Part shown: positions 16,098 through 23,789 of the stretch, one piece after another
Numbering within the stretch: the first letter of the stretch is position 1
How the letters are laid out: each line of letters begins with the position of its first letter
DNA from: VRUE01 sp963770315
Lineage (GTDB): Bacteria > Actinomycetota > Thermoleophilia > Solirubrobacterales > 70-9
Assembly: GCA_963770315.1 (NCBI GenBank)
Contig: CAVYPC010000002.1
Location: 744,001 to 808,000, forward strand
Direction of reading: 5' to 3'
Length of the DNA: 64,000 nt
The notes under the pieces: model-generated
The model's input: the letters and a program-made list of their open reading frames with translations, nothing else
Databases searched by the model: none
Told to the model about the DNA's origin: nothing
Position numbers and translations under genes: made by a program

Positions 16098-17360
16098 CTA
16101 CGCTCCCACCTCGGCCCGGATCGCGCCGGCGCCGTCCTCGTTCTTGCCCTCGCCCTCGGACTCGGCCCCAACCAGGATCGAAATCTTGCCGAGGTGCTTG
16201 TTTTCGTGCAGCAGCTGGTGCGCCTCGGCGACCCCGTCGAAGCCCATCGTTTTCCAGATCACCGGCCGCACCTTGCCCTCCGCCATCAGCTGGTTGGCGC
16301 GCATGCACTCGTACGCGTTGGCGAAGTGGGAGCCGATGATCTGCTTCTGGCGCATCCACAGGTAGCGCACGTCGAAATCGAGCTGGAAACCCGAGGTGGC
16401 GCCGCAGATGACGACTTTGCCGAAGGGCTTGACGACGAAGACCGAGGTTGGGAAGGTCGCCTGGCCGACGTGCTCGAAGACGATGTCGGGGGCGTCGCCG
16501 AGAATCTCTTTCACCCGCTTGGCGAAGCCGCGCGAGGCCTTGAAGCGCTCCTTGTCGGCGGCCTTGTCGACGAGATTCTCCGGCGTCCGCATCATCTCGC
16601 CGAACTCGGCCCGGTTGATGTAGTCGACAGCGCCCAGCTGCTTGACCAGCTCGCCCTTCTCGTCGGAGGAGACGACGCCGACCGCATTGGCGCCGGCCGC
16701 CTTGCAGAGCTGTACGGCGAAGACGCCGAGCCCGCCTGCGGCACCCCAGATGAGGACGTTGTGGCCGGGCTGCAGCTTGCACTGGTCGATCAGCATCCGG
16801 TAGGCGGTGAAGTAGGTGAGGCCGTAGGCGGAGGAGTCGACCCAGGAGAGGTTCTGCGGGCGGGGGAGGAGCTGCTGCGCCTGCACCTTGGTGAACTGGG
16901 CGAAAGATCCCCAGGTCGTCTCGTAGCCCCAGATCCTCTGGCTCGGCGCGGCGAGCGGGTCGAGCCCGTGCACCTCGACGTCCTCGTAGGAGGCCTGGTT
17001 GCAGTGGACGACGACCTCGTCGCCGGGCTTCCAGCGGGTGACGCCCTCGCCGACTTTCCAGACGATCCCCGAGGCGTCGGAGCCGCCGATGTGGTGGCCG
17101 TACTCGGGGTGGTCGCCGTAGCCGAAGACCGAGACCGGTTTGCCCAGCGCCGCCCAGACGTTGTTGAAGTTGACCCCGGCCGCCATCACCCGGACGATCA
17201 CCTCGAAGGCGCCGGGCTCGGGCACCTCGATCTGCTCGAGCTGGAAGGCGTCGTTGGGCTCGCCCTCGCGCTCCTGGCGGATCACCCAGGCCGCCATCGT
17301 CTCCGGCAGCGTTCCTGGCTCAACATCCAACTTCGAGACTGCGCTGCTGTCGACGGCCAA
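16098..17360 (-). CDS. ccr: Crotonyl-CoA carboxylase/reductase
   Basis: A 420-aa NADPH-dependent enzyme of the MDR superfamily which reductively carboxylates crotonyl-CoA to ethylmalonyl-CoA. WAALGKPVSVFGYGDHPEYGHHIGGSDASG, in part, is diagnostic of this family (GKPVSVFGYG), as are GYETTWGSFAQF, WGAAGGLGVFAVQLC for the cofactor site, and HFANAYECMRANQLM. The usual Zn-binding Cys cluster of alcohol dehydrogenases is absent, as expected. TTG 17360 has GGAGGAG upstream. The product feeds the ethylmalonyl-CoA pathway or supplies polyketide/fatty-acid extender units. Confidence 0.93.
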   Translation of the reverse strand: MAVDSSAVSKLDVEPGTLPETMAAWVIRQEREGEPNDAFQLEQIEVPEPGAFEVIVRVMAAGVNFNNVWAALGKPVSVFGYGDHPEYGHHIGGSDASGIVWKVGEGVTRWKPGDEVVVHCNQASYEDVEVHGLDPLAAPSQRIWGYETTWGSFAQFTKVQAQQLLPRPQNLSWVDSSAYGLTYFTAYRMLIDQCKLQPGHNVLIWGAAGGLGVFAVQLCKAAGANAVGVVSSDEKGELVKQLGAVDYINRAEFGEMMRTPENLVDKAADKERFKASRGFAKRVKEILGDAPDIVFEHVGQATFPTSVFVVKPFGKVVICGATSGFQLDFDVRYLWMRQKQIIGSHFANAYECMRANQLMAEGKVRPVIWKTMGFDGVAEAHQLLHENKHLGKISILVGAESEGEGKNEDGAGAIRAEVGA

Positions 17361-17396
17361 AACCGGCTCCTCCGTGGTCGTTTGCGGGCGGAGGCA

Positions 17397-17402
17397 ATCC
17401 TA
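17397..17402 (-). promoter_or_regulatory. Candidate -10 box TAGGAT of ccr
   Basis: TAGGAT on the minus strand overlaps the rmuC stop codon and would leave a leader of about 30 nt with the ribosome binding site GGAGGAG before TTG 17360. Confidence 0.4.
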
Positions 17403-18575
17403 GTCAAGCACGGGGGTCTCGGCCTCGCGCAGCTCCGGGGCGGTGATCTCCCGCACCGTGATCTCGATCGGCTCGGGCGGCTCGATCTCCTTGCCGGGGG
17501 CGATGCCGAGCCCCTCGACCTTGCGCAGCTGGGGCAGCAGCCGGCCCTCCATCGAGGCGACCGCGGAGTCGTAGGCGCTGGTCGCGGAGTTGAGCCGCTT
17601 GCCCATCGTGTCGAAGTCCTTGATGAACTTGGCGAAGCGTCCGTGCAGGGTCGTCGCCGCCTCGGCGATCTCGGCCGCCTCGGCCACCATCCGCTCCTGG
17701 CGCCAGCCCAACTCCATCGTGCGCAGCAGGCCGATCAGCGAGGTGGGGCTGACGACGAGCACGTTGCGCTCCAAGGCGTAGTCGAAGAGCGTCGGGTCGG
17801 CGGCGAAGGCGGCGTGCAGGGCGGGCTCGTTGGGGATGAAGCAGATCACCAAGTCCGGCATCTCGCCGGCCTTGAACTGGCCCTGGTAGTCCTTGGAGCT
17901 GAGGCTGCGGATGTGCTCGCGCGCCTGCTGCGCGTGGCGCTGGAGCTGTACGACGCGCTCGGCTTCGACCTCCGCCTCCTGGGCGTCGAGGAAGGCGTCG
18001 AGCGGAACCTTGGAATCGGCGATGAAGCTGCGGCCCTCGGGCAGCATGAAGCGAGCGTCCGGGCGCAACCTGCCGTCGTCGGTGTGGATCGTCTCCTGCA
18101 GCTCGAAGTCGACGTGCTCGGTCATCCCGGCGATCTCGACACAGCGTCGCAGCTGCAGCTCGCCCCACTGGCCGCGCGTCTGCGGTTGGCGCAGCGCCTT
18201 CTTCAGGCCCGCGGTCTCCGAGTTGAGGTTGCCGACCGTCTGCCCCATCTGCTCGAGCAGGGTGCGGGTCTGCAGGTCGGTCTCGCCCCGGCGCTGCACC
18301 TCCTTCTCGATCTTCTCCTGGCCCTTGGCGATCCGCTCGGCAAGGGCCTTGATCTCCGCCTGGCGCTTGTCCAGCGTCGCCTCGGCGGCCTGCGCGTCGA
18401 CCTTGCGCGACTCCTCGTTCATCCGCTGCAGGTCGGCGACCGCCTTCGAGGTCGCCGCCTGGATCGCCGGGCCGAGGTCGGGCGCCTCGGGCATCTCCTC
18501 GCGGGGGCGCGAGAGCAGCGCGTAGAAGAGCCCTGCGGCGAGCAGGACGACGGCGATTGCGAGCACGACGGTCAT
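17400..18575 (-). CDS. rmuC: DNA recombination protein RmuC
   Basis: A 391-aa protein with one N-terminal membrane segment (residues 3-21), a coiled coil (about 45-125) and the RmuC domain (about 135-350): RGQWGELQLRRCVEIAGM, SFIADSKVPLDAF, YQGQFKAGEMPDLV, PNEPALHAAF and SPTSLIGLLRTM. RmuC limits DNA inversions at short repeats in E. coli. The C-terminal tail is acidic and Pro-rich. Transcribed alone or with ccr downstream, which has its own likely promoter. Confidence 0.95.
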   Translation of the reverse strand: MTVVLAIAVVLLAAGLFYALLSRPREEMPEAPDLGPAIQAATSKAVADLQRMNEESRKVDAQAAEATLDKRQAEIKALAERIAKGQEKIEKEVQRRGETDLQTRTLLEQMGQTVGNLNSETAGLKKALRQPQTRGQWGELQLRRCVEIAGMTEHVDFELQETIHTDDGRLRPDARFMLPEGRSFIADSKVPLDAFLDAQEAEVEAERVVQLQRHAQQAREHIRSLSSKDYQGQFKAGEMPDLVICFIPNEPALHAAFAADPTLFDYALERNVLVVSPTSLIGLLRTMELGWRQERMVAEAAEIAEAATTLHGRFAKFIKDFDTMGKRLNSATSAYDSAVASMEGRLLPQLRKVEGLGIAPGKEIEPPEPIEITVREITAPELREAETPVLD

Positions 18576-18637
18576 CTACCCGATGGTGACGGTCGGGCCA
18601 GACACCATGACCGGGTTCCTAAGCCGCAAAAACCGAG

Positions 18638-19165
18638 CTAGGGCAAAAGCAAATCGTTCTCTGATGAGGTGCGGCGCGAGCCGACGACAAGCGTTGCCGG
18701 CTTGGCGCCGGGGATGTCGGCGGCGCTGACCCGGTAGACGCCCGTGGGGAGAATCGTCTGCAGGGTGACGTTGGCGTTGGCGATCAACGGCTCCGAGCTG
18801 AAGTCCTTGCCCTTGCCGCGCACTTCCAGGTGGGAATCGACGTCGGTCAGGTTGGCGGCGACGAAGACGACGTTGAGCGGCGCGTTGGAGCGAACCGCCG
18901 GTTGCCCGGCGTGTTGGTTCTGGGGAATCTGCTGGGTCGGTTCGGGGCCGATCGCGATCCGCGGCGGCTGCACGGTGATGGCGCTGTCGCTGATCGCGAC
19001 GCTGACTCGGGTGGGGGGCTGTGGGCGCGGGTCGTTGACGTGTTCCTCGGCGCCGCAGCCGGCGCCGAGCAGGCCCACCGCGCCGAGCGCGCAGGCCAGT
19101 GCGGCCGCGGTCGCGCGCGGCGCCGCGAACAGCCGCCTACCCTCCATAGGGGCGCCAGATCCCAT
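18638..19165 (-). CDS. Predicted lipoprotein of unknown function
   Basis: A 175-aa exported protein. Residues 7-36 are a lipoprotein signal with lipobox LLGAGC. The mature part starts polar and Pro-rich, followed by a beta-rich region (NAPLNVVFVAANLTDVDSHLEV, in part). ATG 19147 would equally keep the signal. I do not recognise the family. It starts 12 nt after ygfZ ends and probably shares its transcript. Confidence 0.7.
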   Translation of the reverse strand: MGSGAPMEGRRLFAAPRATAAALACALGAVGLLGAGCGAEEHVNDPRPQPPTRVSVAISDSAITVQPPRIAIGPEPTQQIPQNQHAGQPAVRSNAPLNVVFVAANLTDVDSHLEVRGKGKDFSSEPLIANANVTLQTILPTGVYRVSAADIPGAKPATLVVGSRRTSSENDLLLP

Positions 19166-19176
19166 CGGAGCGGAAT

Positions 19177-20130
19177 CTAGCCGAACGGCAGGTCGACGAC
19201 GCGAGCCGTAACGCCATCTTCACCTACGGCCAGCTCCGCGCCCGGCTCTGCCTCGCGGCGGACGATCGCCAGCGCGATCGGCCCGCGGGCGGGGGAGATG
19301 CAGGCGCTGCCGATCCGGCCGACCTCCTTCTCGCCCAGTCGCAGCTCGGCTTCGGGCGCCGCCGGGGCGCTCAGCTCGAGACCGCGCAGCGTTCGATTGG
19401 GGCGGCCCTTGTAGTGGAGGCGGGCGACCGGCTCCTGGCCGATGTAGCAGCCCTTGGTGAAGCTGATCGCGCGCTCGACGATGCCGGCCTCGGCGGGCAT
19501 CGTGGCGACGCTCATCTCGGCGCCGAAGCGCGGCGTGCCGGCCTCGATCCTCATCACCTCGGCGGCCTCGGCGTCCACTGCGGCGGCGCCGGTCGCCAGC
19601 AGTGCCTCACGCACGGCAAACGCGTCTGCCGCCTTGACGATCAGATCGATCCCATCGGCGGTGCCCGCTGCAACGCAGTCGGCACCGCCGATGTTGATGC
19701 TGGCGCAGGCGTGCTCCGACAGCACCGCGGTGCCCGCGATCTCGACGCTGCGCGGCCCGATCAAGGAGAGGATCGCCCGCTCGGCGCTGAGGTCGACGAT
19801 CGCGACCTCGCGGCCGATCTTGTACGTCTCGAGGTGCCTCTTCGCCGGCTCCAGCGCCTCCGGCTCGGTATCGATCCAGATCTCCTCCGGCGAGGTGCGC
19901 AGCACCCGCATGTCGGCCTGCATGTGGCCCTTGCGGTCGAGCAGCGCCGCGTACTGGCCCTCGCCGGGCGAGAGCGCCTCGACGTCGTTGGTCAGCTGCC
20001 CCTGCAGGTACTCGGCCGCCTCGCTGCCGCTGATCATCAGCTTGCCGCGCCCGGAGCGGTCGAGCAGCCCACACTCCTCGCGCAGCTGCCGGTATTGCGC
20101 ATCCAGCTCCACGTTCATCGCCTCAGCCAT
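19177..20130 (-). CDS. ygfZ: YgfZ/GcvT-fold folate-binding protein
   Basis: A 317-aa protein of the YgfZ family, which helps maintain Fe-S enzymes and uses folate. The signature is FTKGCYIGQEPVARLHYKG (K-G-C-Y-x-G-Q-E) with the conserved Cys; LQGQLTNDVEAL and LLDRKGHMQADM are family motifs near the N-terminus. ATG 20130 stands 6 nt after TAGAAT, so the mRNA is likely leaderless. Divergent from mntR. Fe-S maintenance fits a neighbour that controls metal uptake. Confidence 0.93.
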   Translation of the reverse strand: MAEAMNVELDAQYRQLREECGLLDRSGRGKLMISGSEAAEYLQGQLTNDVEALSPGEGQYAALLDRKGHMQADMRVLRTSPEEIWIDTEPEALEPAKRHLETYKIGREVAIVDLSAERAILSLIGPRSVEIAGTAVLSEHACASINIGGADCVAAGTADGIDLIVKAADAFAVREALLATGAAAVDAEAAEVMRIEAGTPRFGAEMSVATMPAEAGIVERAISFTKGCYIGQEPVARLHYKGRPNRTLRGLELSAPAAPEAELRLGEKEVGRIGSACISPARGPIALAIVRREAEPGAELAVGEDGVTARVVDLPFG

Positions 20131-20136
20131 AGTCCA

Positions 20137-20142
20137 ATTCTA
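20137..20142 (-). promoter_or_regulatory. -10 box TAGAAT of ygfZ
   Basis: TAGAAT, 6 nt, then ATG 20130 on the minus strand; geometry of a leaderless transcript. Confidence 0.6.
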
Positions 20143-20170
20143 AGAAGCTGCGATCGGGGGCGGTTGGGAA

Positions 20171-20210
20171 GGCCCCTCACGAGCCTCCCGCTGTTGCTCG
20201 TGAGGGGGCC
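20171..20210. repeat. 14-bp stem hairpin between divergent promoters
   Basis: GGCCCCTCACGAGC (20171-20184) pairs with GCTCGTGAGGGG plus GCC (20196-20210) around an 11-nt loop, with one extra G in the right arm. It lies upstream of both the ygfZ and mntR promoters, so it is not an ordinary terminator for either gene. Confidence 0.7.
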
Positions 20211-20235
20211 ATCCCCACCGCCCATCCGGTCGTCT

Positions 20236-20270
20236 TTTAGATATGTCAAACTTATTTAGGCATGTCTAAA
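20236..20270. promoter_or_regulatory. Two MntR/DtxR-type operators over the mntR start
   Basis: TTTAGGCATGTCTAAA (20255-20270) is palindromic except for one pair and encloses the mntR start codon ATG 20262. TTTAGATATGTCAAA (20236-20250) is a degenerate copy 19 bp upstream. This fits metal-dependent autorepression by MntR of its own operon. Confidence 0.75.
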
Positions 20271-20705
20271 CCATCGGAAGCGATAGAGGATTACGCGAAG
20301 GCGATCTACGCCCTCTCCCAGGACCGGCCGGGACCGGTGCTCAACGGCGAGGTGGCAGAGCGGCTCGGTGTCGCACCCGCCACCGCTACCTCGATGCTGA
20401 AGAAGCTGGGTGGGCTCGGCCTGGTCGAGTACCTGCCGTACCGGGGGGTCACCCTGACCCCGGCCGGCGAGAGGGTCGCGCTGGAGGTGATCCGCCACCA
20501 CCGGCTGATCGAGGCCTACCTCTCCGAGGCGCTGGGGATGCCCGACGACATGGTTCATGCCGAGGCCGAGGTGCTCGAGCACCACATCTCCGAGCAGCTG
20601 GAGGAGCTGATCGCGGCGAAGCTGGGCGAGCCGAGCCACGATCCGCACGGCACGCCGATCCCGGGGCCCGACCTGAAGCTTCCTGTCGAGGACGCTCGCC
20701 CGTGA
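20262..20705 (+). CDS. mntR: DtxR/MntR-family metal-dependent repressor
   Basis: A 147-aa repressor. Residues 5-65 are the winged helix (EDYAKAIYAL, NGEVAERLGVAPATATSMLKKL), followed by the dimerisation/metal domain with RHHRLIEAYL and EVLEHHISEQL, which carries the His and Glu-x2-Glu-His ligands of MntR. Asp10 matches Asp8 of B. subtilis MntR, but the second N-terminal ligand (Glu11 there) is Lys13 here, as far as I can align, so the metal site may differ. It lacks the SH3-like third domain of DtxR. Translationally coupled to mntH (GTGA). Confidence 0.9.
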   Translation: MSKPSEAIEDYAKAIYALSQDRPGPVLNGEVAERLGVAPATATSMLKKLGGLGLVEYLPYRGVTLTPAGERVALEVIRHHRLIEAYLSEALGMPDDMVHAEAEVLEHHISEQLEELIAAKLGEPSHDPHGTPIPGPDLKLPVEDARP

Positions 20706-22039
20706 AGCCGCCCCCAGTCGCCGATGCGGCACTCGAGGAGACTCCCCCGGGTGGCGCGACGGTCGAGGACGTTCTCCCCGGCGAGGCGGCGGTCGCCGCG
20801 GCCGCCCGCCGCTCGCTGGACGGCCATAGCCGCGGCGCCCGCCGTGTCTGGCCCTTCCTCGGCCCGGCTTTCGTCGCCGCCGTCGCCTACATCGACCCCG
20901 GCAACTTCGCCACCAACATCGCCGGCGGCGCCAAGTTCGGCTACCTGCTGCTCTGGGTCGTGCTGGCGGCGAACCTGATCGCGATGCTGGTCCAGACCCA
21001 GTCGGCGAAGCTGGGCATCGCCACCGGCAAGAACCTCGCTGAGCTCTGCCGCGAGACCTTCCCGCGGCGAGCCTCGATCGGCCTCTGGCTGCAGGCCGAG
21101 CTGGTCGCGATGGCGACCGACATCGCCGAGGTGGTCGGCGCGGCGCTCGGCCTCAACCTGCTCTTCGGCATCCCGCTCTTCCCGGCCGGGCTGATCGCCG
21201 GCGCCGGCGCCTTCGCGATCCTCGGCCTGCAGCAGATGGGCTTCCGCCGGCTTGAGGCTGGGATCACGGCGCTGGTCGGGGTGGTCGTCGCCTCCTTCGT
21301 GATCGAGCTCTTCCACGCCAAGCCGGCCGGCGGCGAAGTCGCCAAGCACCTCTTCGTGCCCGGTTTCGCCGGCACCGAGAGCATCCTGCTCGCCACCGGA
21401 ATCATCGGCGCGACGGTGATGCCGCACGTCGTCTACCTGCACTCGGCGCTTACCCAGAAGCGGATCGTCGGCCGCAACGGCAAGGAGAGGAAGCGGATCC
21501 TCGGCTTCGAGAAAGTCGACGTGGTGATCGCCCTCTCGCTCGCCGGCCTGGTCAACCTCTCGATGATGATGGTCGCCGCGGCCCTCTTCCACACCAGCGG
21601 TCTGACCGGCATCGACTCGATCGAAGGCGCATTCGAGGGGCTGAAGACGCTGGTCTCCGGCAACGCGGCCACTGTCTTCGGCATCGCCCTGCTCGCCTCC
21701 GGCTTCGCCTCCTCCTCGGTTGGGACGATGGCCGGTCAGGTGGTGATGCAGGGCTTCATCCGCCGCTCGATCCCGCTCTTCCTGCGCCGTGCGATCACCC
21801 TCGCCCCGGCGCTGATCGTGCTCGGCATCGGCTTCAACCCGACCGATGCCCTCGTGCTCAGCCAGGTGGTCCTCTCCTTCGGCATCCCCTTCGCCCTGGT
21901 GCCGTTGCTGATGATCGCCCGCCGCCGCGACATCATGGGCTCGCTCGCCAACCCGGGATGGCTGACCGCCCTTGCCGGCATAATCGCGGCGCTGATCATC
22001 GGCCTCAACGTCTTCCTGATTGCGGATCTGTTCCTCTAG
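20702..22039 (+). CDS. mntH: NRAMP-family divalent metal (Mn2+) transporter
   Basis: A 445-aa polytopic inner-membrane proton/metal symporter with about 11 membrane segments. The metal-binding motif DPGNFATN in TM1 and MPHVVYLHSAL in TM6 are intact. The start GTG 20702 overlaps the mntR stop (GTGA). A charged N-terminal extension of about 45 residues precedes TM1. The operon with an MntR-type repressor makes manganese the most likely substrate, controlled by the operator pair at 20236-20270. Confidence 0.95.
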   Translation: MKPPPVADAALEETPPGGATVEDVLPGEAAVAAAARRSLDGHSRGARRVWPFLGPAFVAAVAYIDPGNFATNIAGGAKFGYLLLWVVLAANLIAMLVQTQSAKLGIATGKNLAELCRETFPRRASIGLWLQAELVAMATDIAEVVGAALGLNLLFGIPLFPAGLIAGAGAFAILGLQQMGFRRLEAGITALVGVVVASFVIELFHAKPAGGEVAKHLFVPGFAGTESILLATGIIGATVMPHVVYLHSALTQKRIVGRNGKERKRILGFEKVDVVIALSLAGLVNLSMMMVAAALFHTSGLTGIDSIEGAFEGLKTLVSGNAATVFGIALLASGFASSSVGTMAGQVVMQGFIRRSIPLFLRRAITLAPALIVLGIGFNPTDALVLSQVVLSFGIPFALVPLLMIARRRDIMGSLANPGWLTALAGIIAALIIGLNVFLIADLFL

Positions 22040-22350
22040 GCGAGGAGGCGCTCCGCGAGCTGCGGCAGTTCGCGGGCCATGCGAGAGCGCGGTACGACCA
22101 GGTCGATCCCTGCTGCTTCGGCGGCTTGCTTGGTGTCGACGTCGACGTGCGAGTAGAAGCCGAGAGTCGGGACGCCCGCTGCGGCGATCTCACCGACCTC
22201 GACGGCATCGAGGTCGCAGACCAGCACATCGGCGTCGACGGATTCCGGCATGCTCGCGGCGACCGCGACGTCGTGATCGGCGCTCCGCAGGCTCTCCTCG
22301 ACGCGGCTGGCCAGCATCAGGTCGGAGACGATGGCCAGGACGCGGGCCAC
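22036..22350 (-). CDS. Receiver-like small protein
   Basis: A 104-aa protein with a CheY-like alternation: VLAIVSDLMLASRVEESL, VLVCDLDAVEV with an Asp where the phosphoacceptor would lie, TLGFYSHVD and a DLVVPRSRM ending similar to the conserved Lys region, though the Lys is replaced. Atypical receivers of this kind are often phosphorylation-independent. GTG 22350 overlaps the TAG of the upstream gene by one base, so the two are coupled. Its stop overlaps the convergent mntH stop by 3 bases. Confidence 0.7.
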   Translation of the reverse strand: MARVLAIVSDLMLASRVEESLRSADHDVAVAASMPESVDADVLVCDLDAVEVGEIAAAGVPTLGFYSHVDVDTKQAAEAAGIDLVVPRSRMARELPQLAERLLA

Positions 22351-22712
22351 TACAGCGAGCGGCGCTGGCGGAACTCTTCGCGGACGCTCTCCGGCCGGCC
22401 CCACATCTGCACGACCTCGGCCCGCCCCTCGCGCACCTCGCGAACCTGCATCTCGCCGCCGACGCCGTCCGCATCGAGCTTCTCCATCACGCCCATGACG
22501 CTCTCCGCCGCCGCCGCGTGTCCAAAGCTGTGCGCAACAAGCAGCCGCCAGTCCCAATCCGCTTCCGAGTAGGGCTGGGCGTTGACCTGGCTGAGAGCTA
22601 CGGCCGTATCGATGTAACGGCCCTCATCGTCGATCCGCAGGTCCAGCTCCAGATCCGTCCAATCGGGGGGCATCGAGTCGAGCACCTGCTTGAAGTCGCC
22701 TGCGAGACTCAC
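22350..22712 (-). CDS. Conserved-looking protein of unknown function
   Basis: A 120-aa acidic protein (DFKQVLDSMPPDWTDLELDL, EADWDWRLLVAHSFGH, EVREGRAEVVQMWG). No known motif is seen; the composition is that of a soluble alpha/beta protein. GTG 22712 is chosen because it follows the binding-protein gene by 23 nt and starts the well-ordered part; the frame upstream lies inside that gene. Coupled to the receiver-like gene, so the pair may act together. Confidence 0.65.
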   Translation of the reverse strand: MSLAGDFKQVLDSMPPDWTDLELDLRIDDEGRYIDTAVALSQVNAQPYSEADWDWRLLVAHSFGHAAAAESVMGVMEKLDADGVGGEMQVREVREGRAEVVQMWGRPESVREEFRQRRSL

Positions 22713-22735
22713 GCAACGAAGCGTATCTGGAACGG

Positions 22736-23698
22736 CTAGGGCTTCAGCCGGAAAGCTTCTTCGACGTCCAGGGGCCGTTCGAGCAAGCCGTGCTTCAGGT
22801 CCCACGCGGCCCATTCGCGCAGCACCGCGGGGTCGAATGGGGCGGGGTGGAGGTCGGGTTGTAGCGCTTGAAGCTGCGCTGCCTGATCGGCCCGGTCGAG
22901 GCCGGGCACTTCGGCGAGCAGGTCGCCGAGGGCCTGTGCGGGGTGCTCGGAGGCCAGCTCGTAGCCGTGGGTGGTCGCCGCGACCATCGCGTCGACCAGC
23001 TGCGGGTCGCTTTCGATCGTCTGCTGGGAGGCGGTCAGGACCAGCTCCGGGTAGGGCGGGGCGCCGTAGCGGTTCACCTTGAAGATCCGGGTCGGGATGC
23101 CCTGGCGCTGCAGCGTCACTCCCTCGGCGTTCCAGAATCCCGTCGCCGCGTCGACCTTGCCGGCGGCAAGCGATGAGACCGCGTTGAAGCCGATCGTCAC
23201 CCTGTGCACCCGGGCGGGGTCGCCACCGTCCGCGGTCACCTCGGAGTCGACCACCGCTTCGTCGGATGGCAGCCCGGTGACACCGACCGAGTTGCCTTCG
23301 AGATCGCGGGGGCGGCGTACCGGGCCGTTGCCACGGGCGATCACCGCGGCCAGCGGGCGCTGCACGATCGGCATCGTCCCGACCACGCCGAGGCCGCGCT
23401 CGCGGGCGATCCCGAGGTCGTGGATATCGAGGATTGCGAAGTCGGCGCGGCCTGCCTCGAGCAGCTTCGGTGCATCGGTCGATTCGCCCGGCTGGCGGAT
23501 GGTGAGGTCGATGCCCCGTTCGCGGTAGTAACCCTGGTGCTCCGCCGCATAGATGCCCGAATGAACCGCGTTGGGGACGAAATCGAGCACGAGCGTCACG
23601 CCTTTCGGCGCGCCCGGTTCAGCGCCGTCCCCACCGCAACCGGGAAAAGCGCCGGCCAGCAGCAGGGCGGCCGCCAGCAGCGCGGCAGCTCGTCTCAT
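22736..23698 (-). CDS. NMT1/THI5-like ABC substrate-binding lipoprotein
   Basis: A 320-aa exported binding protein. The signal ends in a lipobox-like FPGC. TLVLDFVPNAVHSGIYAAEHQGYY is the start of the NMT1/ThiY fold (in part: FVPNAVHSGIY), followed by QPGESTDAPKLL and ATGFWNAEGV, a loop seen in pyrimidine-precursor binders. Thiamine-pyrimidine, riboflavin-type or nitrate/taurine-like ligands are all possible. No permease or ATPase gene lies nearby, so it may share a transporter encoded elsewhere. Confidence 0.88.
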   Translation of the reverse strand: MRRAAALLAAALLLAGAFPGCGGDGAEPGAPKGVTLVLDFVPNAVHSGIYAAEHQGYYRERGIDLTIRQPGESTDAPKLLEAGRADFAILDIHDLGIARERGLGVVGTMPIVQRPLAAVIARGNGPVRRPRDLEGNSVGVTGLPSDEAVVDSEVTADGGDPARVHRVTIGFNAVSSLAAGKVDAATGFWNAEGVTLQRQGIPTRIFKVNRYGAPPYPELVLTASQQTIESDPQLVDAMVAATTHGYELASEHPAQALGDLLAEVPGLDRADQAAQLQALQPDLHPAPFDPAVLREWAAWDLKHGLLERPLDVEEAFRLKP

Positions 23699-23789
23699 TC
23701 AACAGGGAAACCTATTCAATCCCCATTCCGGATAGACTCCCGCCCCGAAAATCGAGTTTAGGGACTACGGGACTAGAGGAGGCGTACTA

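Noticed and set aside
16194..18641. 815-codon plus-strand frame
   Set aside because: Runs antisense through ccr and rmuC, both with clear family motifs; the translation is His/Asp/Leu-rich noise.
22036..22557. 173-codon version of the receiver-like gene
   Set aside because: The first 69 residues are Arg/Gly noise overlapping the upstream gene; GTG 22350 gives a clean fold.
23699..23789. TPP riboswitch before the NMT1-type binding-protein gene
   Set aside because: The minus strand lacks the conserved CUGAGA and ACCY-GAACCUGA elements.
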